Positions 47,507 through 56,560 of a stretch of 64,000 bases of DNA are shown here, piece after piece. Source of the DNA: Williamsia sp. DF01-3 (GTDB taxonomy: Bacteria; Actinomycetota; Actinomycetes; Mycobacteriales; Mycobacteriaceae); contig NZ_JALKFS010000005.1 in the NCBI RefSeq assembly GCF_023051145.1, positions 4,295,733 to 4,359,732 on the forward strand. Direction: 5' to 3'. The notes below the pieces were generated by a model. That model worked only from the letters and a program-made list of their open reading frames with translations. It did not search any database and was not told the origin of the DNA. How positions within the stretch are numbered: the stretch's first letter is position 1; every line of letters begins with the position of its first letter. Made by a program: the position numbers and the translations under genes.

Positions 47507-47997
47507 AGCACCTCGTCCGCCCTGGCGAGCTTCCAGTCGCCGCCGACCTTCTCCAGCCGAACCTCGACTGCCTTGACGAACGTCGCCGGGTCGGTGCCCG
47601 TGCGTGTCTGGGCCACCTCGGCCGACACCACGAGCTCGGCATGATCGGTCCCGACGTCGGAGATCCCGGTCTCGATCGGTGTCCAGCTCACCGAGTGGTC
47701 GGGCACCGCCGCCGGATCGAGCGACGTCGCATATTGCTCGGCGAACTCATCGGTCACCAGTGAGCGCGCCCGTTCACGGTCCTGCGCGTAGGTGTCGGTT
47801 GCGAACGAGAACACCTGAGCCACCAACGGTCCGGCCTGTTGCTGCGCCTGGCTGCGATTGGCAGCGAGCAGGTCGTCGTCGGCGTCGACCTGCCACGCCC
47901 AGGTGAGAGCACCGGCGCACAGGACCATCACGAGCACCGCGGCCGCCAGCCCGGCCCAGACAACGGTGGGCGAACTGCGTTTCGTACCTACGCTCAC
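47503..47997 (-). CDS. Mce-associated membrane protein, second of four
   Basis: 164 residues: membrane helix VVWAGLAAAVLVMVLCAGAL near residue 12, then the extracytoplasmic domain (VFSFATDTYAQDRERA, ending GGDWKLARADEVL). Compact and closest to the core family length. GTGA overlap at both ends of the gene. Confidence 0.83.
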   Translation of the reverse strand: MSVGTKRSSPTVVWAGLAAAVLVMVLCAGALTWAWQVDADDDLLAANRSQAQQQAGPLVAQVFSFATDTYAQDRERARSLVTDEFAEQYATSLDPAAVPDHSVSWTPIETGISDVGTDHAELVVSAEVAQTRTGTDPATFVKAVEVRLEKVGGDWKLARADEVL

Positions 47998-48641
47998 GGG
48001 AAGAACTCCAGGTCCGAGATCTTCAAGGACCCGTCCTCGGGAACCACGTCCACCTGGATGCGGAACCGCCGATCGTCCGGTCCGTCGGCCGGATCGGTGT
48101 TGGCGGGATCGTCGGTGACCTCGGTACGGGTGGCGACCGCAGCCGTGACCAACAGAGTCGCCCGCTCGCCCGATCGCGACGAGATACCCACGCCGTCAAC
48201 GGTTCCCGCCGCCTGTGCGCCGATCTGCTGTACAAACCTCGTATACGCATCGGCGGATTGGGCGAACTCGTCCCGGAACGTCCCCGTGGACCCGGCCAGA
48301 ATCTTCCGGCTGCGTCCGGAGGCATCGTCGGCAGCCGGAGTCAGCAGCAGCTCGACGCGTTCACGCGCGGCCTGTTGGTAGTCGGCATCGCTGAACCCGC
48401 TGTCGGCGGTGACGTATCGATACCCGCCGGCGACAGCTGCCACGGCCGCGAGCGCGACCGCAGCGACGAGAATCCGGAACCACACCGGCGATCGAATCGG
48501 GTCACGCTCGCCGAGTTCCACCTCCAGCGCGGCCAGGGCCGACTCCGCCGCGCGTAGATCTGCCCGTGCAGCACGGTCCTTCGCGATGAGGGCACGCTCG
48601 TCCGCCGGAGTGGCGGACAGCAGTGCGCGGGCGTTGAGCAC
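47994..48641 (-). CDS. Mce-associated membrane protein, first of four
   Basis: 215 residues: charged, coiled-coil-like N-terminus (RAARADLRAAESALAALEVE), one membrane helix (ILVAAVALAAVAAVAGG), then the extracytoplasmic domain ending DGSLKISDLEFFP. GTG start at 48641 with AGGA about eight bases upstream. First gene of a four-gene operon, divergent from the stress protein gene; the gap shows no clear operator. Confidence 0.8.
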   Translation of the reverse strand: MLNARALLSATPADERALIAKDRAARADLRAAESALAALEVELGERDPIRSPVWFRILVAAVALAAVAAVAGGYRYVTADSGFSDADYQQAARERVELLLTPAADDASGRSRKILAGSTGTFRDEFAQSADAYTRFVQQIGAQAAGTVDGVGISSRSGERATLLVTAAVATRTEVTDDPANTDPADGPDDRRFRIQVDVVPEDGSLKISDLEFFP

Positions 48642-48826
48642 CGGTTCATCCTAGAGACCCGGCCGCCCTGCGGGTCCCGCTTCTGGCGGCCGGTCGCGTG
48701 TCGGTCGGCAAGAACGACCCGCCCGACATTCCGACAGGGTGCGCCGGGGTCGGTTACATTCCTTGCGGGGGTGAACGTGGAGATCATCGGAAGAGGCGGA
48801 CGTATGAACCCAGCACGGCCCCTGCC

Positions 48827-49699
48827 GTGACCGTTGTCGTCGGATATCAGCCCGGCCGTGGAGGCGATGAGGCGATCGAGCTCGGGTCCGGCCTGGCCGA
48901 TGCGCTCGGCACCAGCCTGGTATTGGTGATCGCCACCCCCAAGCCGTGGAGAACGCCATCGATGGCGCGGGTCGATGCCGAGTTCGCCGAGTACGCACAG
49001 CGTTACGGCGACGACGCCGAGGCCTCCGCCCGAGCCCACCTGCGGACCCGCGCACCGGCCATCACGGCGAGCTTTCGCCGCGTCAGTGAAGGCTCGGTGT
49101 CCAAGTCACTGCATGTGGCGCTCGACGAGCTGGACGCGGACGTCCTCGTGCTCGGGACCACCCACGGCGACGACGGCGGCCGAATGTCGCTCGGTGCCAC
49201 CACCAGTCGCCTCATGCACTCCAGCTCCGTACCGCTTGCGCTCGCTCCGAGGGGCTACCGTTGCACCGCCATCACCGGTGTCACCTGCGCGTTCTCCGGC
49301 GACTCACGCGGGGAAGACGTGGTTGTCTCGGCACGTGATCTGGCCGGGCGACTGTCCGTCCCGCTACGCGTGGCGACGTTCGGGGTTCGGCCGGCGGACA
49401 TGTTCCCGCCCGAGGTCGGATTCGATGCCGAACGCGGCGTCATGCAGGCCTGGCGCGAGCAGATGGCGGCGTCGATGCAAGAGCTGGTGCACCGCAACGT
49501 GATCGACGACAGCGTCCAGACGTTGGTGAGCACCGGCGACAACTGGGACGCGGCCTTCGACGGCATCGAATGGCCGCGAGGTGAGATCCTCACCATCGGC
49601 ACGACCCCTCGCGACTCCGTCAAACGCGTATTCCTCGGTTCGACAGCAGCGAAGATCATCGCTGCCGCGACCGTTCCCACGATCATCTTCCCCGGCTGA
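48827..49699 (+). CDS. Tandem universal stress protein (UspA family)
   Basis: About 290 residues with two Usp domains: VTVVVGYQPGRGGDEA begins the first, whose nucleotide site is VLGTTHGDDGGRMSLGATTS; the second ends IGTTPRDSVKRVFLGSTAAK. Start is uncertain. GTG 48827 has no ribosome site, while ATG 48804 follows GGAAGAGGCGG closely but is out of frame; one extra C in the CCCC run at 48819-48822 would join it (MNPARPPAVTVVVG). The APC transporter follows 10 bases later, so they are probably one operon. Confidence 0.82.
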   Translation: MTVVVGYQPGRGGDEAIELGSGLADALGTSLVLVIATPKPWRTPSMARVDAEFAEYAQRYGDDAEASARAHLRTRAPAITASFRRVSEGSVSKSLHVALDELDADVLVLGTTHGDDGGRMSLGATTSRLMHSSSVPLALAPRGYRCTAITGVTCAFSGDSRGEDVVVSARDLAGRLSVPLRVATFGVRPADMFPPEVGFDAERGVMQAWREQMAASMQELVHRNVIDDSVQTLVSTGDNWDAAFDGIEWPRGEILTIGTTPRDSVKRVFLGSTAAKIIAAATVPTIIFPG

Positions 49700-49709
49700 G
49701 GTACCCACC

Positions 49710-51168
49710 ATGGATGTCAACAAGAACCCGGCCGCCGCCGGCGAAGCACCACTGACCGTCTCCACCCTGTTCCGCCGAAAACCCGTTCCCAGGCCACCTC
49801 GTGGAAGCGGACACCGGCCTCAAACGCACCATCACCACCACACAGCTGGCGTGCTTCGGTATCGGATCCACCGTCGGCACCGGAATCTTCTTCGTGATGA
49901 GCGAAGCGGTGCCCGATGCCGGGCCGTCCGTGGTGATCTCATTCCTCATCGCCGGCATCGCCGCCGGTCTCGCGGTGATCTGCTACGCCGAGATGGCGTC
50001 GGCGGTGCCGGTGTCGGGGTCGACGTATTCCTACGCGTACGCCACGCTCGGCGAGGTTGTCGCGATGGCTGTCGCGGGCTGTCTGCTGCTCGAGTACGGG
50101 GTGGCGACCGCCGCGGTCGCCGTCGGTTGGAGTCAGTACCTCAACGCACTCCTCGGCTATATCCACCTACCAGCGATCCCACACGCGCTCAGCGCGGCAC
50201 CATGGGACGAGAACCCCGGTGTGGTCAATCTGCCCGCGATCATCCTGGTGGCGCTCTGCGCGGTCCTGCTCATCCGGGGAGCCAGCGAGTCCGCCCGCGC
50301 CAACGCGATCATGGTGGCCATCAAGTTGTCGGTGCTGGCCCTGTTCGCAGCGGTCGCATTCTCCGCCTTCAACACCGACAACATGAGCCCGTTCTTCCTC
50401 AACGGCGCCAACGGCGTGACAGCCGCAGCAGGCGTCATCTTCTTCTCGTTCATCGGACTCGACGCCGTGTCCACGGCAGGCGAAGAGGTGAAGGACCCGC
50501 AGCGCACCATGCCCCGGGCACTGATGGCCGCGTTGATCACCGTCATCGTTGTGTACGTGTTGGTCGCGCTTGCCGCAGTCGGCGCCCAGCAGGCAGACAA
50601 GTTCAAGGGGCAGGAGGCCGGCCTGGCCCAGATCCTCGAGGATGTGACCGGGTCGACCTGGCCGTCCATCGTGTTGTCGGCGGGTGCCGTCATCTCCATC
50701 TTCTCGGTCACCCTGGTCACCCTGTACGGCCAGACCCGCATCCTGTTCGCGATGGGCCGCGACGGCATGCTGCCGACGTTCTTCACGCGGGTGAACGCCA
50801 CGACGTTGACGCCGGTGAACAACACGGTTGTGGTGGCCGTGGTCGTAGCCCTGATGGCCGGCTTCATCCCCTTGGATTACCTGATCGACATGGTGTCGAT
50901 CGGCACCCTCACCGCCTTCACCGTCGTCAGTCTCGGCGTGATCATCCTGCGCCGTCGCGAGCCGAATCTGGAAAGGCCGTTCAAGGTCCCGTTCTATCCC
51001 GTCACCCCTGTTCTGGCCATCGCGGCGTGCATGTACATCCTGTGGGGACTGCACTGGTACACCTTTGTCTTCTTCGGACTGTGGGTGTCGGTGGTGATCT
51101 GCTACTACCTCGTCTACGGCCGCAAACACTCCAGGCTGAACGTCACCTCTGACCCGCTGGGTGGATGA
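49710..51168 (+). CDS. Cationic amino-acid transporter (APC family), one-base frameshift near start
   Basis: About 485 residues if read from ATG 49710 (GAGG eight bases upstream); the intact frame begins at 49801. Around 12 membrane segments; CAT-type start EADTGLKRTITTTQL, FGIGSTVGTGIFF, and SFIGLDAVSTAGEEVKDPQR. The N-terminal part LTVSTLFRRKPV is in the other frame; dropping one C from the CCC at 49790-49793 region would give KPVPGHLVEADTGLKR, a continuous and family-like N-terminus. Imports or exchanges basic amino acids across the inner membrane; specificity not shown. Confidence 0.88.
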
Positions 51169-51200
51169 CGGGGGTTCTGGTAGACGCGCGGTCTGCAGGG

Positions 51201-51299
51201 CGAGCAACGGCGAGGACACCGAGCGAAGTAGTTTCGCGGCTCACGAAACCCGCACACGCTCGCACTACAGACCGAGCAACAACCAGAACACCGAGCGAG
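51201..51299. repeat. Pair of imperfect direct repeats in a convergent gap
   Basis: Two 27-base copies (51201-51227 and 51273-51299) share CGAGCAAC and ACACCGAGCGA with five differences. They lie in the 141-base gap between the transporter and FadD stops. No hairpin terminator was recognised there. Possibly part of a dispersed genomic repeat. Confidence 0.4.
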
Positions 51300-51309
51300 A
51301 CCTACCGAC

Positions 51310-52947
51310 CTACGCCGTGTTGTGCTCCTGGGCCAGCGCGTCGAGTGTGGTTTTTGTGACCTTGCCTTGTGCGCCACGCGGCAGGTCGGGAACCACGATG
51401 ACGTCACGAGGAACTCGCGACCGCGACAACTCGGTACCGATGTAGCTCTTTACGTCGGCGACCACCACGTCGGCACCATCACGGGGCACCACAAATGCCC
51501 GGAGTCGTTGGCCGAAGTCCTGATCGGAGACGGCAACAACAGCGGCGTCGACGATGTCGGGATGCTTGCCGAGCGCCAGTTCCACCTCTTCGGGGAAGAC
51601 GTTTTCCCCGCCGGAGATGATCATCCCGTCACTGCGGCCCTCGACGAACAGCCTTCCCGCGGCATCGAGACGTCCGGTGTCGCCGGTGTTCAACATCCCG
51701 TTCAGCGTCTCTTTGCTCGTGCCGTTGGTGTACTTGCTGATCTGGCTGCCCGACCGCACGAAGATCTGTCCGGACTCCCCCGTCGGTACCCGAGCACCGT
51801 CTCTGATGATGGCCACCTCGACACCCAGCGGTGGGCGCCCGGCGGTGGTGGGTTCGGCCGCGAGGTCGGCAGGGGTCGCAATGGTGACGTACGAAGCCTC
51901 GGTCGCGCCGTAGAGATTGTGCAGTACCGGCCCGAACCGCTCGGCAACGGCAAGCACCAGAGATGCGTCGAGTTTGGCGCCGCCGGAGGCGATCATGCGG
52001 AGCCGGCCGTGGTCGATGCGACGGAGCTGTTCATCGTCGAGGTCCATGAACCGGCGCAGCATGGTGGGGACCACCATCATTGCGGTGCAACGGTGTTCGA
52101 CCAAGAGACTCAGCGACTCCGGTGCCCGGAACCGCCGGTCCATAACCACGGTCGCGCCGGTCAGCAGGCACACCATCGTGGCAAGCAGGCCCCAGCCGTG
52201 GAAGGCCGGCGCCGACATCAGCACGGTGTCGGAGCCGCGGATCGGGATCTTGGAGACGAACCCGGCCGGCAACGACATCGACACCGCGCCGTCGCGCGGC
52301 GCACCCTTCGGCGCTCCGGTGCTGCCGCTCGTGAGGATCACCAGCGACGACTGGTGCTGCGGCGCCCGCGGCAGTTCGGTCGAACTCGAGGCGATCAGAT
52401 CGTCGAGTGTGCCGGGTGCTGGCTCACCCGCAGCCTGGTCGGTCCAGGCAACGTACCGGCGGACCCTGTGGTCAACCAATTCGAGGACGCCGGCGAACTC
52501 CGCGTCGTGCAGGATCACGTCGACCTTCTCGCGAGCGGTCACCTCCGCCATCTGCTTGGCGCCGAGATCGGTGTTCAGCAGCACCACACGTGCCCCGAGT
52601 CCGATGCCCGAGAGCAGACCGATCACCGCAAAGCGGCTGTTGCGGCACATCACTCCCACGGTGTGCCGGTCCTGACCTGGCAGGACCTCACCCAGGCCGT
52701 TCATGACCGCGTTGCACATCGCGGCCAGTCCGCTGTACGTCACCGGTCCGTGCGGGTCGATCAGCGCAACCCGGCTGCCGTGGATGGCCGCATAAATCGC
52801 AGGGCCCGCTGCTTCACCTGCCGCACGCCGGAGCCTGGCGACCTGAGGCAGTTGCCGAACACCCGGCATCGCGCCGGCGCGCCGCAGTTCCCGTACCGCC
52901 GCCAACTCGGTACGCACATGGTTCAGCTTCGACACGCGACGCCTCAC
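51310..52947 (-). CDS. Acyl-CoA synthetase, FadD12-like
   Basis: 545 residues from GTG 52947, which overlaps the TetR stop (GTGA); GTG 52950 is possible. ATP motif LTSGSTGAPKGAPR, the GAPR ending being typical of the FadD2/FadD12 group; NLYGATEASYVTIATP; LNTGDTGRLD; GRSDGMIISGGENVFPEEVE; and catalytic lysine in PRGAQGKVTKTTLD. Activates a fatty or steroid-like acid to its CoA ester. Third gene of the P450-TetR-FadD operon, so it may act on the P450 product. Confidence 0.9.
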   Translation of the reverse strand: MRRRVSKLNHVRTELAAVRELRRAGAMPGVRQLPQVARLRRAAGEAAGPAIYAAIHGSRVALIDPHGPVTYSGLAAMCNAVMNGLGEVLPGQDRHTVGVMCRNSRFAVIGLLSGIGLGARVVLLNTDLGAKQMAEVTAREKVDVILHDAEFAGVLELVDHRVRRYVAWTDQAAGEPAPGTLDDLIASSSTELPRAPQHQSSLVILTSGSTGAPKGAPRDGAVSMSLPAGFVSKIPIRGSDTVLMSAPAFHGWGLLATMVCLLTGATVVMDRRFRAPESLSLLVEHRCTAMMVVPTMLRRFMDLDDEQLRRIDHGRLRMIASGGAKLDASLVLAVAERFGPVLHNLYGATEASYVTIATPADLAAEPTTAGRPPLGVEVAIIRDGARVPTGESGQIFVRSGSQISKYTNGTSKETLNGMLNTGDTGRLDAAGRLFVEGRSDGMIISGGENVFPEEVELALGKHPDIVDAAVVAVSDQDFGQRLRAFVVPRDGADVVVADVKSYIGTELSRSRVPRDVIVVPDLPRGAQGKVTKTTLDALAQEHNTA

Positions 52948-53570
52948 CACACCATCGTCGCGAGATAGCGCTGCGCGTAGTCGCGGACCGCTTCGGGCTC
53001 CGATCTGCTCTCATCCATCGCCGGGGTATCGAGGTACGAGATCACCAGCCGGACAAGGATTTCGGTGACGGCGTGCAGATCCTCATCGGGCATCTTCGCG
53101 CCGGCCGCCCGCAACGTCTTCATGATCCGTCCGGTCACGATTTCGATGAACAGACCGGTCACCGAGTTGGTGATGCCCTTGAGTGCGTCGCGTTCGTCGA
53201 CCATCATGCGGCGGATCAACGGGTCGTTGTTCACCAGCTGCGCACCGGCGAGGAACGCCTCGACAACCGCTTCCTGCGGTCCGTGGCCGACGGTGGCCTG
53301 CTCGAGCAACATCATTCCGTCGAGGTAGATGCGTTCGGCCACACCGAGCAGCAGCGCCTCCTTGTTCGGGAACCGCCGGTACAGGGTGCTGCGACTGACC
53401 CCCGCACGCTTGGCGACATCGTCGACACCGGTACGACGAATGCCGTTGTCCTCGAACTCGCCTCGCGCGGCCTCGAGGATTGCGTCTTCTTGCTCGCGCG
53501 GCGATGCGGTGTTGCGCACCTTGCGCGACGATGATGCCCGTTCTTCGGTGGGACTCGACGACCGCGCCAT
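52944..53570 (-). CDS. TetR-family regulator of the P450-FadD operon
   Basis: 208 residues. HTH near residues 45-70: VDDVAKRAGVSRSTLYRRF, then PNKEALLLGVAER; C-terminal ligand domain not assigned. Start ATG 53570 shares its A with the P450 stop (TGATG), so it is translated with the P450. Being inside the operon suggests feedback control of it and perhaps of the second P450, which has a similar upstream region. Confidence 0.88.
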   Translation of the reverse strand: MARSSSPTEERASSSRKVRNTASPREQEDAILEAARGEFEDNGIRRTGVDDVAKRAGVSRSTLYRRFPNKEALLLGVAERIYLDGMMLLEQATVGHGPQEAVVEAFLAGAQLVNNDPLIRRMMVDERDALKGITNSVTGLFIEIVTGRIMKTLRAAGAKMPDEDLHAVTEILVRLVISYLDTPAMDESRSEPEAVRDYAQRYLATMVW

Positions 53571-54907
53571 CACACGCGCCGCATGGTGACGGGCAGCTTG
53601 TCCTTGGGCACCGGCAGCGAGCTGAAATCCATCGGCATCGTGTAGTCCTGCGGCACCGACCACTCGAATCCGCGTAACAACTGGTGCATGATCGTCCGGA
53701 CCTCCATCTGCCCAAAATACAACCCGATGCACTTGTGCACGCCACCGCCGAAGGGCATCCATGCCATCCGGTGCTTCTTGTCCTCGGCGCGCTCCTTGGT
53801 GAACCGCTCGGGATCGAAGACGAATGGGTTGGACCAGTACTCGGCGTCGTAGTGGTTGGTCAGCCCTGGGACCGACACGATCGAACCCTTGGGTACGTAG
53901 TGCCCGAGTACCTCGGTGTCTTTGATCGCCATGCGCGGCTGCCCGGGAACCGGAGCGCACATGCGCAGCGACTCCTTCATGATCAGGTCGAGATCGGTCA
54001 GCTTGGCCAGGTCGTCGTAGCCGAGCTCGGCGCCGAGTTCCATGGACTGAGCGCGGGCGCGGTCCTGCCACTCCGGCGACTTGGCCATCCGGTACGCCAT
54101 CTGGCTCATCGTCATCGTCGAGGTGTCGTGGGCCGCCATCATCACGAAGATCATGTGGTTGACCACGTCTTCGTCGGTGAACCGATGGCCCTCCTCACTC
54201 TCGGCGTGGCACAGCACCGAGAACAGGTCGGGCGACTCCCCCGCCCGCTTGGCGGCGATGTGGCTCATGAAGAACTCTTCGAGGACTTTGCGTGACCGCA
54301 GCCCCTTCCACCAGCGACCACCGGGAACCGGCCGGCGAACCAGCGCGACTCCTGCGCGGACCGTGTCGATGAAGGCCTTGTTGACGCGGTCGGCTTCCTC
54401 TTTGGGTAGTTCCAGACCCATGAAGACCTCGAGTGCCACGTCGAGGGTGAGTGCCTTGAACTCGCTGAACAGCTTGACCTCGCCGACGGGGAACTGCTTG
54501 ATGCGCTCGACGATCATCGGCTGCATCTCTTGCATGTAGCCCTTCAGCACGGGCTGGGTGAAAGCCTGCTGGAGGATCAGCCGATGGTGGCGGTGCTCTT
54601 CGAAGTCGAGCAGCATCACACCGCGATTGAAGAACGGGCCGATGAAAAAGCTCCAGGCCGGACCGTTTGCGAACGCCTTGTCTTTGTTCATCAGGATCTG
54701 GTCGGCAGCTTCGGGCCCGCGGCAGGTGATCAGCTTCTGCCCGAAGGCGTTCATGAACGACACACGACCGAATGCCGCCTGCTGGGCGTCGCTGAAGGCG
54801 AACGGGTCCCGGCGCATCTTCAGGATCTGGATCGCCCCGTTGGTGTCCGAACCCTCGATCGACTTCAGACCGCTGCCCGATGGGGCCTCCGCCAGGATGA
54901 CCGACAT
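53570..54907 (-). CDS. Cytochrome P450 (first paralogue)
   Basis: 445 residues. I-helix MMAAHDTST (alanine in place of the usual glycine), ExxR as ESLR, and haem loop FGGGVHKCIG with the ligand cysteine. C-helix LLDFEEHRHHRLILQQAF resembles the CYP136 group of mycobacteria; assignment is tentative. Start ATG 54907 has GGAGG seven bases upstream. First gene of a P450-TetR-FadD operon. Same length and very similar to the P450 at 61341-62678. Substrate unknown; a lipid or steroid is plausible from the FadD. Confidence 0.92.
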   Translation of the reverse strand: MSVILAEAPSGSGLKSIEGSDTNGAIQILKMRRDPFAFSDAQQAAFGRVSFMNAFGQKLITCRGPEAADQILMNKDKAFANGPAWSFFIGPFFNRGVMLLDFEEHRHHRLILQQAFTQPVLKGYMQEMQPMIVERIKQFPVGEVKLFSEFKALTLDVALEVFMGLELPKEEADRVNKAFIDTVRAGVALVRRPVPGGRWWKGLRSRKVLEEFFMSHIAAKRAGESPDLFSVLCHAESEEGHRFTDEDVVNHMIFVMMAAHDTSTMTMSQMAYRMAKSPEWQDRARAQSMELGAELGYDDLAKLTDLDLIMKESLRMCAPVPGQPRMAIKDTEVLGHYVPKGSIVSVPGLTNHYDAEYWSNPFVFDPERFTKERAEDKKHRMAWMPFGGGVHKCIGLYFGQMEVRTIMHQLLRGFEWSVPQDYTMPMDFSSLPVPKDKLPVTMRRV

Positions 54908-54937
54908 TGCTGAACCTCCGCTGTTGGAACGATTTCG

Positions 54938-54960
54938 CAAAATTGTATCTTCTGGCGACG
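54938..54960 (-). promoter_or_regulatory. Conserved promoter-like segment before P450 (first)
   Basis: Reading on the minus strand, CGCCAGAAGATACAATTTTG followed by GAAATCGTT; TACAAT fits an actinobacterial -10 (TANNNT). The segment GATAC starts 37 bases before the ATG minus three. An almost matching segment precedes the second P450, suggesting shared control. Confidence 0.45.
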
Positions 54961-54984
54961 TCCAGGCACAGCCGGTTGCGGTTT

Positions 54985-55956
54985 TCAGTTGTCGGCGAGT
55001 ATCGCCAGGCAGCGGCGCAGACGCTCCAGCCACCAGTCCCGCCTGTCTTCGCCGGCGAGGGGCAGCACAGTGGGATCGATGTCGACCAGTCGGGGACCGA
55101 GCGAACCCATCTCCGGCACAAAGGGCTCGGCGACGTCGGTGACGAACAGTCCACCGGTGCCGAGCCCGCAGGCAGGGGGTTCGGCAGGCAACGCGACCGC
55201 GGTGGCCACGCCGGCGGAGATGCCGACCGCGGAGTCGAGGGCGCTGGAGATGACCACCGGTATCGGAATCCGGCCGGCGAGATCGAGCACCCGCCGCATG
55301 CCGCCGAGGGGCGCCACCTTCAGCACGGCGATGTCGGCGGCCTCGGCGGCGATGACCTTGAGGGGGTCACCGGCGCGCCGGATGCTCTCGTCGGCCGCGA
55401 TCGGGGTGTCGACGGCGGCCCGGACCGCAGCGAGTTCGTCGATGGTGACGCAGGGCTGCTCCGCGTACTCCAGCTCACCGAGCGCGCGGATCGCCGTGAT
55501 CGCTTGCTGCACAGTCCATTTACCGTTCGCATCCACCCGGACATGGTCGATGCGGGACCGGACGGCCTCCACGCGTGCGACGTCGTCGTCGAGCGTCTGG
55601 CCCTCCTGCGCCACCTTGACCTTCGCCGTGTGCGCGCCTGGATACCGGGCCAGCACCTCGTCCACCTGATCGGCCGGGATCGCCGGAACGGTGGCGTTGA
55701 CCGCAACCGAGTCCCTCGTCGCGGGCGGCGGTCCGAGGTAGGCGGCTTCGATACCCGCCGCAAGCCAGGCGGCCGATTCGGCGTCGTCGTATTCGACGAA
55801 GGCACCGAACTCGCCCCATCCGGCCGGCCCCCGGAACAACATCACCTCACGCGTGGTGATGTCGCGAAACCGCATGCGCATGGGCAGCGCCACCACCACG
55901 GCCGATTCCGCGATCTCCTCGAAAGACGGGACCGGACACGCGGAGGGGATCGTCAT
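54985..55956 (-). CDS. menC: o-Succinylbenzoate synthase
   Basis: 323 residues of the enolase superfamily. Catalytic lysine in AKVKVA, metal ligands in RVDANGKW, YAEQPC and AADESIRR, and the second lysine in VLKVAPLGGMRR. Dehydrates SHCHC to o-succinylbenzoate in menaquinone biosynthesis. Start ATG 55956 (MTIPSACPVPSFEEIAESA) lies seven bases after the TetR stop. No other men genes are in the window. Length agrees with actinobacterial MenC. Confidence 0.92.
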   Translation of the reverse strand: MTIPSACPVPSFEEIAESAVVVALPMRMRFRDITTREVMLFRGPAGWGEFGAFVEYDDAESAAWLAAGIEAAYLGPPPATRDSVAVNATVPAIPADQVDEVLARYPGAHTAKVKVAQEGQTLDDDVARVEAVRSRIDHVRVDANGKWTVQQAITAIRALGELEYAEQPCVTIDELAAVRAAVDTPIAADESIRRAGDPLKVIAAEAADIAVLKVAPLGGMRRVLDLAGRIPIPVVISSALDSAVGISAGVATAVALPAEPPACGLGTGGLFVTDVAEPFVPEMGSLGPRLVDIDPTVLPLAGEDRRDWWLERLRRCLAILADN

Positions 55957-55963
55957 GAACGAT

Positions 55964-56560
55964 TCACCGATCTGCCGCCCCGGCCAGCCAGCCGAGTACC
56001 AGTTCGAGCCGCTGCTGCTCCAATTCTGGCTGCGGATTGACCGCCGCAGCAACGGCTTCCCCGTCGAAGAGATGGACGATGGTCAGCGCCACGAGTTCGA
56101 CCTGCCCGTCGGGCAATCCCTGCACGGCGGGGACCGTCCGCGCGAACTGGGCTATCTGATCGTGGTACTCGGCAAGCAAGGGGGCGAGCCGATCCCGGAG
56201 CCCCGCGTCGGTCCGCGCGGCGATCAGCAGTTCGTACCAGGCACCGTTGATCGGCGCCCGGCACGCTTGCCGGACGAGCACGAGGCAGTCGGCCAATGTA
56301 CCGGTTCCCAGCAGCGCCAGACTCTGCGAAAAGGCCTCGAACTGTCTGGCACGCACGGAATCGGCGGCCGCGATCACCAGGTCCAGCCGAGTCGGGAAAT
56401 GGCGGAACAGCCCACCCTGGGACACTCCGCTACGCGCACAGATCTCACTGATGGTGCTGCGTTGATATCCCAGCTCGCACAGCGACTCCACGCACGCATC
56501 CACCAGCCGCGCCATCGTGGCTGTCCGGCGCTGCTCCTGGGTGCGGCGTGCCTCTCCCAT
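55964..56560 (-). CDS. TetR-family regulator
   Basis: 198 residues. HTH: ISEICARSGVSQGGLFRHF with PTRLDLVIAAAD; the rest is a helical ligand domain with no recognised ligand. Start ATG 56560 directly follows the stop of the amidohydrolase gene, and menC follows by seven bases, so amidohydrolase-tetR-menC is probably one transcript. The 10-bp inverted repeat before the amidohydrolase is a likely operator for it. Confidence 0.9.
   Translation of the reverse strand: MGEARRTQEQRRTATMARLVDACVESLCELGYQRSTISEICARSGVSQGGLFRHFPTRLDLVIAAADSVRARQFEAFSQSLALLGTGTLADCLVLVRQACRAPINGAWYELLIAARTDAGLRDRLAPLLAEYHDQIAQFARTVPAVQGLPDGQVELVALTIVHLFDGEAVAAAVNPQPELEQQRLELVLGWLAGAADR

Noticed and set aside
49581-51152. 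A 523-codon frame overlapping the stress protein and the amino-acid transporter
   Set aside because: Only its segment from 49710 to about 49790 looks protein-like (the transporter N-terminus); the remainder is the wrong frame of the transporter.
51322-52968. A 548-codon plus-strand frame opposite the acyl-CoA synthetase
   Set aside because: The minus strand carries all acyl-CoA synthetase motifs; the plus frame is a GC-driven shadow.
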